Source of the DNA: CAVUNY01 sp963768585
GTDB taxonomy: Bacteria > Chloroflexota > Anaerolineae > Anaerolineales > Anaerolineaceae
Reading direction: 5' to 3'
Assembly (NCBI GenBank): GCA_963768585.1
Contig: CAVYIF010000010.1
Coordinates: 151,091-215,090 of the forward strand
DNA: 64,000 bases
The position numbers and the translations under genes were made by a program. Shown one piece after another: positions 7,683 through 16,612 of this stretch. Each line of letters begins with the position of its first letter. Position 1 is the first letter of the stretch. Below the pieces are notes generated by a model, which saw only the letters and a program-made list of their open reading frames with translations, made no database searches and was not told the DNA's origin.

Positions 7683-8229
7683 TTTTCGTCCTTGCCCTCC
7701 GTTTCCGTTCCTCATAAACCTGCCAGTAAACCCGGTGGGGATCGTACTGGGTGCGTGCATCCTTTTGCTCGTCCGGATATCCTACATACACCACGCCCAA
7801 CGGCGTCACATTTTCTGGCATATTCAATACCTTGCGCACACTATTCACCCGGCTCTCCAAAGGATAGACGCCAATCCATACGGTTCCCAGGCCCATCCCC
7901 ACGGCGGCAATCAGTATGTTTTCGATCGCCGCACTGCAATCCTGCACCCAATACAGTTTTCCGGCTGAATTATTGGCGATATCCGGGTTGCCGCAGACGA
8001 CAATCGCCGCCGGTGGGTTATATTTGCCAAATGGCAGCACTGCCTTGACTGGATTCAAGTTTTCCGGTTCATCAATAACCACAAACTCCCAGGGTTGGGC
8101 GTTCGCCGCGGTTGGGGCAGCCATGGCAGCTTGCAGCAGCTGTACCAGTACTTCCCGCTCAACCCGGCGTTCCTGGTATTTGCGAATACTTCGCCGGGAA
8201 AATATTACGTTTAATATATCCATCTTCAC
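7666..8229 (-). CDS. Nitroreductase-family protein
   Basis: A 187-residue FMN-dependent oxidoreductase. The RRSIRKYQ opening (12-19), the PTAANAQPWEFVV segment (39-51) and IAAVGMGLGTVWIGVYP are the standard FMN-binding and dimer motifs. Members reduce nitroaromatics, quinones or flavins with NAD(P)H. It lies 45 bases after the histidine kinase gene and overlaps the following dehydrogenase gene, forming the tail of a minus-strand cluster. Physiological substrate cannot be told from sequence. Confidence 0.9.
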   Translation of the reverse strand: MKMDILNVIFSRRSIRKYQERRVEREVLVQLLQAAMAAPTAANAQPWEFVVIDEPENLNPVKAVLPFGKYNPPAAIVVCGNPDIANNSAGKLYWVQDCSAAIENILIAAVGMGLGTVWIGVYPLESRVNSVRKVLNMPENVTPLGVVYVGYPDEQKDARTQYDPHRVYWQVYEERKRRARTKNAKHQ

Positions 8230-8274
8230 CTCGATTGCATGGCTCGCATCGGATCCGCCAGGACCCGGTGCGGA

Positions 8275-9664
8275 TTATTGGTGCGGGATCGGGAAAGCAA
8301 TTGTCACCTCAAACCCGCGCGGATCCAGGTTTCGGGCAAATATTCTGCCGCCCTGCGCTTCTACCAGTTCCTTGGCGATAGCCAAACCCAATCCTGAGCC
8401 TCCGGCGAGGCGTGTGCGTGAGGTTTCGCCCCGCCAAAAACGATCGAAGATGTGCGGCAGATCCTCTTCCGGCACACCAGGCCCGTTATCGCTGACCACG
8501 ACCCCCATTTCTCCCTGGTTTAATGGACGAACGGAGATTTCCACCCGTCCCTCATCGAGAATATAGCGCAAGGCGTTGCCAATTAGGTTGCCAATTGCCT
8601 GCTCCATACGCTGCGGATCAGCTTCAAGGTGGGGTATTTCGCTGCCGGCAGTGAAACCCAATTGGATATTTCTTTCAGCCGCTTCGGCCTCAAACAACTC
8701 CACCACCCGCTGGCCCAAAACCACCAGGTCAACCTGCTTGAGATCAAAATGAAGCTGGCGGGCTTCTGCCAGTGCCAGCAGCCGCAAATCCTCCACCAAA
8801 CGCCCGAGCAAATAAGTCTCCTCCAGCGCTGATGCGATGTGCGCCTCGTCCGCCGGATAAATCCCATCCACAATTCCCTCCAACCGGCCGCGCAGCACGC
8901 TGAGCGGTGTGCGCAGTTCATGGGCGATGACCGCAAACAATTCGCGCCGTTCGCGGTCATTGCTTTCCAGCGATTCGGCCATCTGGTTGAAACTCTCGAT
9001 CAGCACCCGCAGATCGCTGGGGCCGCTGGATTTAACCCGCGCCGAAAAATTGCCCTGAGATACGGATTGCGCGGCAGCAATCACCCCCGCCAGGGGAGAG
9101 ACTACTCGCCGCACCAGCAGCAGGCTGATGATCAGCGCCAAAACAACCAGCGATAGCGATAAAACACTGAAAGGGCCGATGATGGGCACAAAAACCAGCA
9201 GGGGATCTAAAAATTTTCGGTTGAAAAATAACAGTTCACCAACAACCTGGTTGTTAACTTTTAATGGAATGTGAGATCTGGTTCGGCGAAATCGCATAAA
9301 AATGACCTACCAGCGGTGATTGGGCGCTGCCACCATCCAATACCACCCGTCCTTGAACATCCAGCAGGATCGTATCATTCCAACCCCGGCGGTACATATT
9401 GACCATTGAGGAGGAACTGTTTGAAAAAATGTTTTCCACCCCATCCCAACTTCCGCGTGCCTGGTAATGTGATTCGAGCATATAAACCAGCAGCGGCTCA
9501 ATGTTTTCCGGGGATGAATTGGACCAACTTAATATCCCCCAGGCAGCGACGATCATTAAAAGCACCAGCACCACCAGCATGCCGGCCAGTGCACGGAAAA
9601 CGAGCATAAATAGTCTGCGGCTGATGCTTTTTGCGGCGGGTGACACATCTGGACGCGGCATCAT
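8275..9664 (-). pseudogene. Sensor histidine kinase, frameshifted
   Basis: Two overlapping frames together encode one membrane kinase of about 460 residues. The first (ATG 9664) gives an N-terminal membrane helix (residues ~22-46) and the start of an extracellular sensor domain; the second continues the sensor, a second membrane helix, a HAMP region (RRVVSPLAGVIAAAQ), the phosphoacceptor AVIAHELRTPLS, and the ATPase boxes (NLIGNALRY, DNGPGVPEEDLPHIFDRF, GSGLGLAIAKELVE). The frame changes within 9254-9297. Otherwise all catalytic motifs are intact, so a sequencing error or a very recent mutation is likely. The start overlaps the response regulator stop by 4 bases, so they are a cognate pair. 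Confidence 0.85.
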
Positions 9665-10338
9665 GGCTCCAATTTGTATCCGACGCCGTATACTGTCTGG
9701 ATATAACGCGGATGGTTTTCCTCGGGCTCGATCTTTCGCCGCAAATTGCGTATGTGCGAATCGATCGCCCGTTCATAGCTTTCGAACGAGACTCCCCGCA
9801 CAGCCTCCAACAACTGTGCCCGGCTGAATATCCGCCCTGGCTGGCTGGCAAGCAGCGCCAACAGCTCAAATTCTGTGGGGGTAAGCGTGATTTCAGCGTC
9901 TTTGATCACCACCCTGAAACGTCCCCGATCTAATTCAATTTCGCCCACCCTTAAAATATCGGACAGCGGGTCGACCGTGGCCCGCCGCAGGACAGTGCGC
10001 ACGCGTGCCACCAGCTCCCTGGGGCTGAAGGGCTTGGTCAAATAATCGTCTGCACCCAGCTCCAGACCAACCAGCTTATCGGTTTCCTCCACCCGGGCGG
10101 TCAACATGATGATCGGCACAGAGCCGTCGCGGCGCAGTTCACGGCAAACATCCAGGCCATCCATCCCCGGCAGCATAAGGTCCAGCACCACCAGATCGGG
10201 GTGTTCGCTGCGCGCTGCAGCCAGACCTTTGCGGCCGTCATTGGCCTGGATTACTTCAAAACCTGCCGCCTGAAGATAATCGCGACAAATATCGACTATC
10301 TTCGGTTCATCATCTACTACCAGGATTTTCTTGGGCAT
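9661..10338 (-). CDS. OmpR/PhoB-family response regulator
   Basis: A 225-residue regulator. The receiver domain (1-118) has the acidic pair DDE near residue 9, the phosphoacceptor D in VVLDLMLPGMDG (about D53), T/S in MLTAR and K in LTKPFSPRELVARV. The C-terminal winged helix (about 130-225) has TPTEFELLALLASQPGRIFSR and DSHIRNLRRKIEP. It is coupled by an ATGA overlap to the histidine kinase gene downstream. The exporter genes lie upstream on the same strand after a 129-base gap, so they may be its target; that is inferred only from position. Confidence 0.93.
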   Translation of the reverse strand: MPKKILVVDDEPKIVDICRDYLQAAGFEVIQANDGRKGLAAARSEHPDLVVLDLMLPGMDGLDVCRELRRDGSVPIIMLTARVEETDKLVGLELGADDYLTKPFSPRELVARVRTVLRRATVDPLSDILRVGEIELDRGRFRVVIKDAEITLTPTEFELLALLASQPGRIFSRAQLLEAVRGVSFESYERAIDSHIRNLRRKIEPEENHPRYIQTVYGVGYKLEP

Positions 10339-10415
10339 TCATTCCCTTTCCGTACAACACTTCTATTTTATTCAGAATGGTCATTCGGGGCCCGTTTTTT
10401 GAGGCACCCACCCGA

Positions 10416-10453
10416 TGACCCGGCGAATGTGATAGATCATCCTCACCGGGTCA
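10416..10453. repeat. Intercistronic inverted repeat
   Basis: TGACCCGG (10416-10423) and CCGGGTCA (10446-10453) can pair in the 129-base gap between the permease and the response regulator genes. No T run follows on the minus strand, so termination there would be partial. Confidence 0.4.
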
Positions 10454-10467
10454 CCTCAAGCGTTCGA

Positions 10468-11694
10468 TTATTCGTGACGCAGTGCTTCCACCGGTTCCAA
10501 TCCGGCAGCCCGGTTGGCCGGATAAATGCCAAAGAACAGGCCAACCGCTGTTGAAAACACGGTTGCCAGCAGAACGGCATCCAAACCTACTTCGGGTGTG
10601 AAGGGCGTACCGCTGGCTGAGGCAACCCGGCCGATCACCATCGAGATGAACCAGCCCAGGCCAATCCCCACCAGACCGCCAAACAAACTGAGCAGGGCCA
10701 ATTCAGTCAAAAACTGGGTCAGAATATCGCGTCTGCGCGCCCCCAGGGCCTTACGCAGGCCGATTTCGCGCGTGCGTTCGGTCACACTGACCAGCATGAT
10801 GTTCATAATTCCAATCCCGCCTACCAGGAGCGAAATAGCTGCCACCCCGCCCAGGAAGATGGTCAGCACGCCGGTGATCGTTTGGGCAATGGATAAGACA
10901 TCCTGCTGGGTGGTCACGGTGAAATCATCGGCACCCAGGGTGGTGCGGTGGCGGGTGCGTAGAACGTCGGCGATTTCCTGAGAAGCCTGTGAAACGGCTT
11001 CGGGACTGGCTGCTTGCACATAGATGACATCCACCCAACTCTGTGAACGCCGGATGAGTCGCGTTTGAGCGGTGGTGAAAGGGATCAAGACCACATTATC
11101 CTGGCTGCCAAAGGAGCCGCCGCCCTTTGATTCCAGTACGCCGATGATCCGGAATGGCTGTCCTTCGATGCGGATCGTCTCGCCCACCAGGCCATCATGC
11201 CGCCCGAACAATTTATCCCCGGTCTGTGTCCCAATAATCGCCACGGAAGACTGGCCCAAAAGCTGCTCCTGGGTAATCTGGTCTCCTTCTGCCACGACAA
11301 AATTACGCACGGAGAAGAAATCTGGTGTAATCCCGCTGACCTGAACAGAGGTCTGTTCGCCGCCAAAAGTGACGTTGAAGGTCTTCTGAATGACCGGGGC
11401 AACCGCGACCACCGAAGGTGCCAGAAACTCGTCTTTCAGGGCAGCAGCATCCTGGGAGGTCAACGGTTGGACATTGGTCACATTCACGGTTTGATTGCCG
11501 CTGAATACGAACAGCAGGTTGGTGCCGATGTCTCCAATTGAGCCGGTGATCGTGTTTTGAGCCCCGGCCCCGGCTGCCAGCATGGCGATCACCGCCGCGA
11601 CCCCGATTACAATCCCCAGAATGGTCAGCCCCGAGCGCAGCTTGTTACCGCTCAAACTTTCCAGGGCCTCGATAATTGCGCTCCAGATATTCAT
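10468..11694 (-). CDS. MacB-type ABC transporter permease
   Basis: A 408-residue membrane protein with a first transmembrane helix near residues 20-45, a periplasm-type (extracytoplasmic) domain from about 50 to 280, and three more helices near 275-300, 330-355 and 370-395: the MacB/FtsX topology. Signature segments are KLRSGLTILGIVIGVAAVIAM and the ERTREIGLRKALGAR motif that contacts the ATPase. It forms a tripartite system with the ATPase and the adaptor encoded just upstream and overlaps the ATPase gene by 4 bases (ATGA). The substrate may be a peptide, lipid or antibiotic; not determinable. Confidence 0.92.
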   Translation of the reverse strand: MNIWSAIIEALESLSGNKLRSGLTILGIVIGVAAVIAMLAAGAGAQNTITGSIGDIGTNLLFVFSGNQTVNVTNVQPLTSQDAAALKDEFLAPSVVAVAPVIQKTFNVTFGGEQTSVQVSGITPDFFSVRNFVVAEGDQITQEQLLGQSSVAIIGTQTGDKLFGRHDGLVGETIRIEGQPFRIIGVLESKGGGSFGSQDNVVLIPFTTAQTRLIRRSQSWVDVIYVQAASPEAVSQASQEIADVLRTRHRTTLGADDFTVTTQQDVLSIAQTITGVLTIFLGGVAAISLLVGGIGIMNIMLVSVTERTREIGLRKALGARRRDILTQFLTELALLSLFGGLVGIGLGWFISMVIGRVASASGTPFTPEVGLDAVLLATVFSTAVGLFFGIYPANRAAGLEPVEALRHE

Positions 11695-12374
11695 CCTTTA
11701 CCTTCCAATAATCCATCTTCCAAATTGATCACGCGCTCGGTCTGCTCCGCAATCCGCGGATCGTGGGTCACCACGATGATCGTTGTGCCTCGCTCGCGGT
11801 TCAGCTTCAAGATCAGCTCCATGATCTCTTTTCCGGATTTCGAATCCAGGTTGCCCGTCGGTTCATCGGCCATGAGGATCGCCGGGTCGTTGACCAGCGC
11901 CCGGGCGATCGCCACCCGCTGCTGCTGCCCACCCGATAGTTCGGTCGGTTTGTGCATCACCCGGTCGGCCAATCCCACCAATTCCAGGGCCTGCCGGGCC
12001 CGGTTTGCCCGCCCATGGCTTACCCCGGCATACCGCAAGGGCAGTTCCACATTCGATAGGGCGCTGGCCCGCGGCAGCAGGTTGAAGCTCTGGAACACAA
12101 ACCCCACCTTGCGGTTGCGGATCGTGGCCAGCTGGTCGCTGTTGAGATGGGCGACTTCCTCACCGTCCAGCTGATAGCTGCCGCTGGTCGGGCGGTCGAG
12201 GCAGCCCAGGATGTTCATCAGGGTTGATTTGCCCGACCCGGAGGGCCCCATAATCGACACGATTTCCCCGCGCCGGATATTGAATGAGACCCCTGCCAGG
12301 GCGTGCACTTCCACAGTGCCCATCTTGTATGTTTTGCGCAGGTCGCGCGTTTCGATTACCCAGTCCGCCACCAT
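11691..12374 (-). CDS. MacB/LolD-type ABC transporter ATPase
   Basis: A 227-residue ATPase with Walker A GPSGSGKST (44-52), Q-loop FVFQSFNLLPR, signature LSGGQQQR, Walker B ILMADEPTGNLD and the switch histidine in VVTHD. The DEPTGNLDS form is typical of MacB/LolD/FtsE-type mechanotransmission transporters. It begins immediately after the adaptor stop codon and ends overlapping the permease start, so the three genes form one translation unit. Confidence 0.95.
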   Translation of the reverse strand: MVADWVIETRDLRKTYKMGTVEVHALAGVSFNIRRGEIVSIMGPSGSGKSTLMNILGCLDRPTSGSYQLDGEEVAHLNSDQLATIRNRKVGFVFQSFNLLPRASALSNVELPLRYAGVSHGRANRARQALELVGLADRVMHKPTELSGGQQQRVAIARALVNDPAILMADEPTGNLDSKSGKEIMELILKLNRERGTTIIVVTHDPRIAEQTERVINLEDGLLEGKG

Positions 12375-13787
12375 CTACTCGCCCCCTAACATGGCACCCG
12401 GTCCGCCTCCGGCAGGTGCAGTAAACGATGTCGGCGGGTTGAGCACCACCAGATCACCGGCTTTTACCGCACCGCTGAGCACCTGGGTATTGGTGTCAGC
12501 AGATGCGCCCAGGGTAACCTCAACCGGTGTCGGCACACCATTTTCCAGGATGTACACGATCCGTTTCCCATTTTGCAGGCGCACTGCCCGGTTGGGTACG
12601 AGCAGTACGTTGGTCAACTGCTCGACAGTCATATTCACAGCAGCGGTCATCCCGGGGTGCACCTGAGCATCACCATCCATGAGTTCAATAGTAACCGTGA
12701 AATCAACTACCCCATTAGAAGGCGTGCCAAAGGATGAAACGTCGGTTACCTTTCCGTTGTATTGTTTTCCCAGGACTGCATCAAAGGTCAAAGTGGCCGG
12801 CTGCCCGACTTTCACCCGGTTGATATCCACTTCAGCGACCGGAACATCCACCAGCAGGTGGGAGAGATCATCGATGCGGAAGGAAACCGTTCCGGCATTG
12901 ACCTGGTCGCCAACCATGGCGTTGACATCCGAGACGGTGCCGTTCATCGGAGCTTCAATTTTGGGCAATCCGAGCGTGGCCTGGATCGAGTCAATCTTAG
13001 CCTGCGCCGCGGCCAGGTCGGCCGGGTCGGGACCGTCCTTCAAACGGTCCCACTCGCGCTGAGCATCATCCAGTTTGGATTGGGCCACGGCGATCGCCGC
13101 ATCCGCCTGGGCGATCTCGACCGTGTTGGGTGTGCTGAGCAGCCAGTCCAGGTTCCACTGGGTCTGGTCGACCTTCTGCTGAGCGGCGGCCAGGCGGCTG
13201 AAGGCTGTGGCGCGCAGCATGTTGTTTTCGGGAAGGTGATCGTATTTGTCGTAGTTCTCCTGGGCTTTTTCCAGGCTGTCCTTGGCGATGGTCAGGTCCG
13301 CCTTGGCCGAATCGAGCGTGGCCTGGGATACCCGGGCCAGATTTTTGCTGTAGCGGTCGGTTTTGGCGTCATCCAGGGCTTTCTGGGCATCCGCCAGGGC
13401 CTGTTCCGCCTGAGATTTGGCGACGGTCGAATCCTTCAGATCATTCAGGTTGCGCTGCGCAGTCACCAGGTCGGAGCGCGCCAGAATGATATTCTGCGAG
13501 AGCGTGGCGGGATCCAGTTCTGCCAGGACCTGGTTAACCGTCACCTGATCTCCAACTTTGACGTTCACCTTGCCGATCCTGCCGGAAGTTTGCCAGTTTA
13601 CGGTTGTCGATTGGTTGGCGCGCACGGTGCCCGTGGCCCCCACGGTTGCGGTAAGATCACCCATGGTTAAAGGAACCGTTTGAAACTGGCTCTGAACGTC
13701 AGCCTGTGCGCTGCGGGATTGAAAAAACAGGTACCCGCCACCAGCCAGCACTGCAACAATGATAATTATGATAATCGCTCTCTTCAT
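12375..13787 (-). CDS. HlyD/RND-type periplasmic adaptor subunit
   Basis: A membrane-anchored adaptor of 470 residues. ATG 13787 is chosen because GGAGAA precedes it and it begins with a basic, very hydrophobic helix (KRAIIIIIIVAVLAGGGY). The order is: anchor, beta-barrel half and lipoyl half (about 50-95), a long coiled-coil hairpin rich in AQ and D residues (about 95-260), then the returning lipoyl and barrel parts (EAPMNGTVSDVNAMVGDQV onward). It links the MacB-type permease to further envelope parts. In a presumably monoderm-like Chloroflexota it may act without a TolC-type channel. First gene of the exporter operon. Confidence 0.9.
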   Translation of the reverse strand: MKRAIIIIIIVAVLAGGGYLFFQSRSAQADVQSQFQTVPLTMGDLTATVGATGTVRANQSTTVNWQTSGRIGKVNVKVGDQVTVNQVLAELDPATLSQNIILARSDLVTAQRNLNDLKDSTVAKSQAEQALADAQKALDDAKTDRYSKNLARVSQATLDSAKADLTIAKDSLEKAQENYDKYDHLPENNMLRATAFSRLAAAQQKVDQTQWNLDWLLSTPNTVEIAQADAAIAVAQSKLDDAQREWDRLKDGPDPADLAAAQAKIDSIQATLGLPKIEAPMNGTVSDVNAMVGDQVNAGTVSFRIDDLSHLLVDVPVAEVDINRVKVGQPATLTFDAVLGKQYNGKVTDVSSFGTPSNGVVDFTVTIELMDGDAQVHPGMTAAVNMTVEQLTNVLLVPNRAVRLQNGKRIVYILENGVPTPVEVTLGASADTNTQVLSGAVKAGDLVVLNPPTSFTAPAGGGPGAMLGGE

Positions 13788-13935
13788 TTCTCCAAATCCT
13801 TTGGTTAAAATTAGTCGGTAACATAAAGATAATTGATAATTGTCGAGATTTTGTGGAGAAAAATGCGAAGAATACGGAGATTGTCGCTTAATCACTGGGG
13901 TGTGGATTTAGAAAAAGGTTTGCGACGGCATGTAA

Positions 13936-13941
13936 TATAAT
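13936..13941 (+). promoter_or_regulatory. -10 box directly upstream of the DarT-HD gene
   Basis: TATAAT ends 6 bases before the ATG at 13948, so the predicted transcription start is the A of that ATG. No ribosome-binding site and no good -35 box are seen. This implies a leaderless mRNA. Confidence 0.5.
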
Positions 13942-13947
13942 ACCTGT

Positions 13948-15279
13948 ATGCCGATCTCAAAGAAATTCCTGGGCAGAAAAGTTTACCATTTCACACCGAT
14001 TTCCAATCTGCCAATGATCCTGACCCACGGTTTGCTTTCCCCATGGGAACAGCAGCGCCAGGGTCTGCAGCACCGTACTATTGTTTGGGAGGCGGTGCGG
14101 CACCACCGGGCCGGGATCGAAATCCCGGGCGGTCCGGGGAAGACTCCCGACGCATATATTCCTTTCTATTTCTGCAAACTATCACCCATGCTGTTGGCCA
14201 TTATGAGCAGTAAAGCGATCGATGAGGACCAGATAATTCATTTCGAGTTTCCGATCGAAATCATTGAGACTCATCCTGCGGTCTTTACCGACGGGGCGAT
14301 TCTCCCAAACTCAACCCCCCATTTTTACAGGGACCCGGCAGACCTGGACTGCTTGAATTGGCAGGCGATTGATTCTCCGGCATGGCGCATGCCTACAGAA
14401 AGCCTGCGCCATGCCCGCCTGTCCGAGCTGTTAATCCACCGCCAGATCGCGATCGATACGGTTTCACGTATCATTGTCTGGGACAGCAGCATTGCGGGGC
14501 AGGTGCTGCAGCTGTACCAGTCTGCCGGACGTCGTCCGCCGTTGATCGAAACTGACCCAACCTGCTACTTCCTGGCCAGCGAAGACCCCATCCAGCCCGC
14601 AATCAGCGGCCCCACCTTAATCTACCAGGCTTACCAGAACACGATCCAACAGCTGGCGAACGAGATTAACCAAGCTCCCCATCCACGTTTTGACAGCCTG
14701 GAAGATTTACGCACAGGTCTGCATGTGAGTTTGAACTGCCTGCCGGAGACGGCTGAACTGACCGGACTGGAGACAGATAATCGAGCCCATTTTGAAGACG
14801 TTGGCGCGCACACCTTGCGGGTTGTGAATGAGGCGATGCATTCTCCGGAATACGCCCGATTATCAGACCATGACCGCATGCTGGTCGAAATTGCCGCCTT
14901 TCTGCACGACGTGGGCAAAGGGCCTAAAAACCGGTGGGCGCCCTTTCATGGCAAACAGCAGCTCGATCCGGATCATCCGATCAAAGCCCTGCCCATGCTG
15001 CGGCGCATCCTGGTCGAAGATATCGAACAGATCCAATATGAAGATGCGGTTCTGATCTGCAAGCTGGTGGCATATCATGACATCATTGGTGGGATCCTGT
15101 TCAGCGGGCGCAAGCTGGAAGAATTATTAGGACTATTTGAAACGACCCGTGAATTTGAGATGCTGATGTGCCTGGGAAGGGCCGATTCTGTGGCGATCAA
15201 CCCGGCCTGGGGCCACGATTCCGAGCGGAGCGCGCTGCGCCAGGCCGTCCTTCAAAGATTGAACCCAAGAGGAGAATAA
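13948..15279 (+). CDS. DarT-like ADP-ribosyltransferase domain fused to an HD domain
   Basis: A 443-residue two-domain protein. Residues ~10-200 resemble DarT (DUF4433), an NAD-dependent enzyme that ADP-ribosylates thymidine in single-stranded DNA: VYHFTPISNLPMILTHGLLS (12-31) with H14, R51, DAYIPFYFCKLSPMLLAIM (68-86), the VFTDGA...STPHFYRDPADLD block (112-134) and RHARLSELLI, with E160 where the family has its catalytic glutamate. Residues ~270-430 form an HD phosphohydrolase domain: a first histidine in HFEDVGAHTLR, the HD pair at 320-321 (FLHDVGKG) and later YHD and RAD. Known DarT toxins pair with the macrodomain antitoxin DarG; none lies here. The fusion may instead be a self-contained NAD/nucleotide or nucleic-acid enzyme. 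Family assignment of both halves is by motif only. Confidence 0.75.
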   Translation: MPISKKFLGRKVYHFTPISNLPMILTHGLLSPWEQQRQGLQHRTIVWEAVRHHRAGIEIPGGPGKTPDAYIPFYFCKLSPMLLAIMSSKAIDEDQIIHFEFPIEIIETHPAVFTDGAILPNSTPHFYRDPADLDCLNWQAIDSPAWRMPTESLRHARLSELLIHRQIAIDTVSRIIVWDSSIAGQVLQLYQSAGRRPPLIETDPTCYFLASEDPIQPAISGPTLIYQAYQNTIQQLANEINQAPHPRFDSLEDLRTGLHVSLNCLPETAELTGLETDNRAHFEDVGAHTLRVVNEAMHSPEYARLSDHDRMLVEIAAFLHDVGKGPKNRWAPFHGKQQLDPDHPIKALPMLRRILVEDIEQIQYEDAVLICKLVAYHDIIGGILFSGRKLEELLGLFETTREFEMLMCLGRADSVAINPAWGHDSERSALRQAVLQRLNPRGE

Positions 15280-15280
15280 C

Positions 15281-16597
15281 ATGGCTTTTGATACCCCGGC
15301 CGACCTGCGCAATTTGGTCATATATTCGGTTTACGTCCGTAATCACGGTCCGAACGGCACTTTTGCAGATGTGGAAGCCGATCTACCCCGCATCCGGCAG
15401 ATGGGCGTGGATCTGATCTGGTTGCTGCCCATCCATCCCATCGGCAAAGTGAATCGAAAAGGTTCGATGGGCAGCCCTTATTCGATAACCGACTACCGGG
15501 GAATTAACCCCGAGTACGGCACCCTGGAAGATTTTAAAAGGCTGGTGGAAAAAACCCATGCTGCCGGCATGCGGCTTATGATCGATGTGGTTTACAACCA
15601 TACCGCTCATGATTCGCTGTTAGTATATGAACATCCGGATTGGTTTCACCAGGATGCCAGCGGTAAACCTGTGACCACCGTGCCCGATTGGAGCGATGTC
15701 ATCGACCTCAAGCATCCCAATCCCAATCTGACCGCCTACCTGCATGAAACGCTGCAGTACTGGGCCGGGTTGGGTGTGGATGGTTTTCGCTGCGATGTCG
15801 CCTCGCTGCTGCCGGAAGAATTTTGGGTGACCGCGCGCCAGGTTGTTGCGAAAGTTCGTCCCGGAGTCATCTGGCTGGCCGAAGCCGTACATACCGGGTG
15901 GGTGGTGGACCGGCGCGCCCGGGACCTGCCGACCCTTTCTGACGGCGAAGTTTATCGGGCTTTCGACATGACCTACGATTACGACATCTGGCCCGTATTC
16001 AAACAGGCGCTAAGCGGGCAGGCCCATTTCGGGCGCTATCTGGAAATGCTTCTGCTCCAGGATGGTATTTATCCGGCAACTTTCATCAAAATGCGCTGTA
16101 CAGAAAACCATGACCAACCGCGCATCATGGCTTCCGCGCCAACCCGGGAACAAGCCCTGGCCTGGACCGCTTTTGAGGCTTTTAACAAAGGTTCATTTTT
16201 AATCTATGCCGGGCAGGAAGCCGCTGCCAGTCACACGCCATCTTTGTTCGAGATCGATAAAATCGAATGGCAGGATTTCCCGCTGCAGCCCTTTATCACT
16301 TCCCTGGCCCGGCTTAAGAAGGATGACGCCTTAATCGCCGGAAAATTCCAGTTGATTGAAAACCGTGATACACTCCAGGCGGTCTGGCAGACCGAGCAAG
16401 GTGGGCTGTTTGGTGTTTTCAACGTACAAAATTTAGGTGGCGAAATATTCATCCCCCTACCGGATGGCGACTACCGCAACGAGCTGGATGGAAAAATGAT
16501 TTCTATCGCAAACGGAAAAATGGACGCGCAGCCCGCCGCGGTATTTAGATTTTCAACACCGCTGGATTTCCAGCCTTTCATATCATCTCTATTTTAG
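15281..16597 (+). CDS. Alpha-amylase family glycosyl hydrolase (GH13)
   Basis: A 438-residue TIM-barrel enzyme acting on alpha-glucans. The four GH13 regions are visible: DVVYNHT (102-108), GFRCDVA with nucleophile D172, the acid/base E201 in WLAEAVH, and ENHDQ with D278. A short beta-sandwich C-terminus follows (about 360-438). No signal peptide, so it acts in the cytoplasm, perhaps on maltodextrins or stored glucan. AAGAGGAG precedes the ATG, which comes one base after the DarT-HD stop codon; the two genes are probably co-transcribed. Exact specificity is unclear. Confidence 0.92.
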   Translation: MAFDTPADLRNLVIYSVYVRNHGPNGTFADVEADLPRIRQMGVDLIWLLPIHPIGKVNRKGSMGSPYSITDYRGINPEYGTLEDFKRLVEKTHAAGMRLMIDVVYNHTAHDSLLVYEHPDWFHQDASGKPVTTVPDWSDVIDLKHPNPNLTAYLHETLQYWAGLGVDGFRCDVASLLPEEFWVTARQVVAKVRPGVIWLAEAVHTGWVVDRRARDLPTLSDGEVYRAFDMTYDYDIWPVFKQALSGQAHFGRYLEMLLLQDGIYPATFIKMRCTENHDQPRIMASAPTREQALAWTAFEAFNKGSFLIYAGQEAAASHTPSLFEIDKIEWQDFPLQPFITSLARLKKDDALIAGKFQLIENRDTLQAVWQTEQGGLFGVFNVQNLGGEIFIPLPDGDYRNELDGKMISIANGKMDAQPAAVFRFSTPLDFQPFISSLF

Positions 16598-16612
16598 AGA
16601 GGGAGAAATACC

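Noticed and set aside
13948..15279. Reading the DarT-HD gene as an ordinary HD-only hydrolase
   Set aside because: The first 200 residues carry a consistent set of DarT-type segments including the glutamate at 160, so the fusion reading explains more of the sequence.
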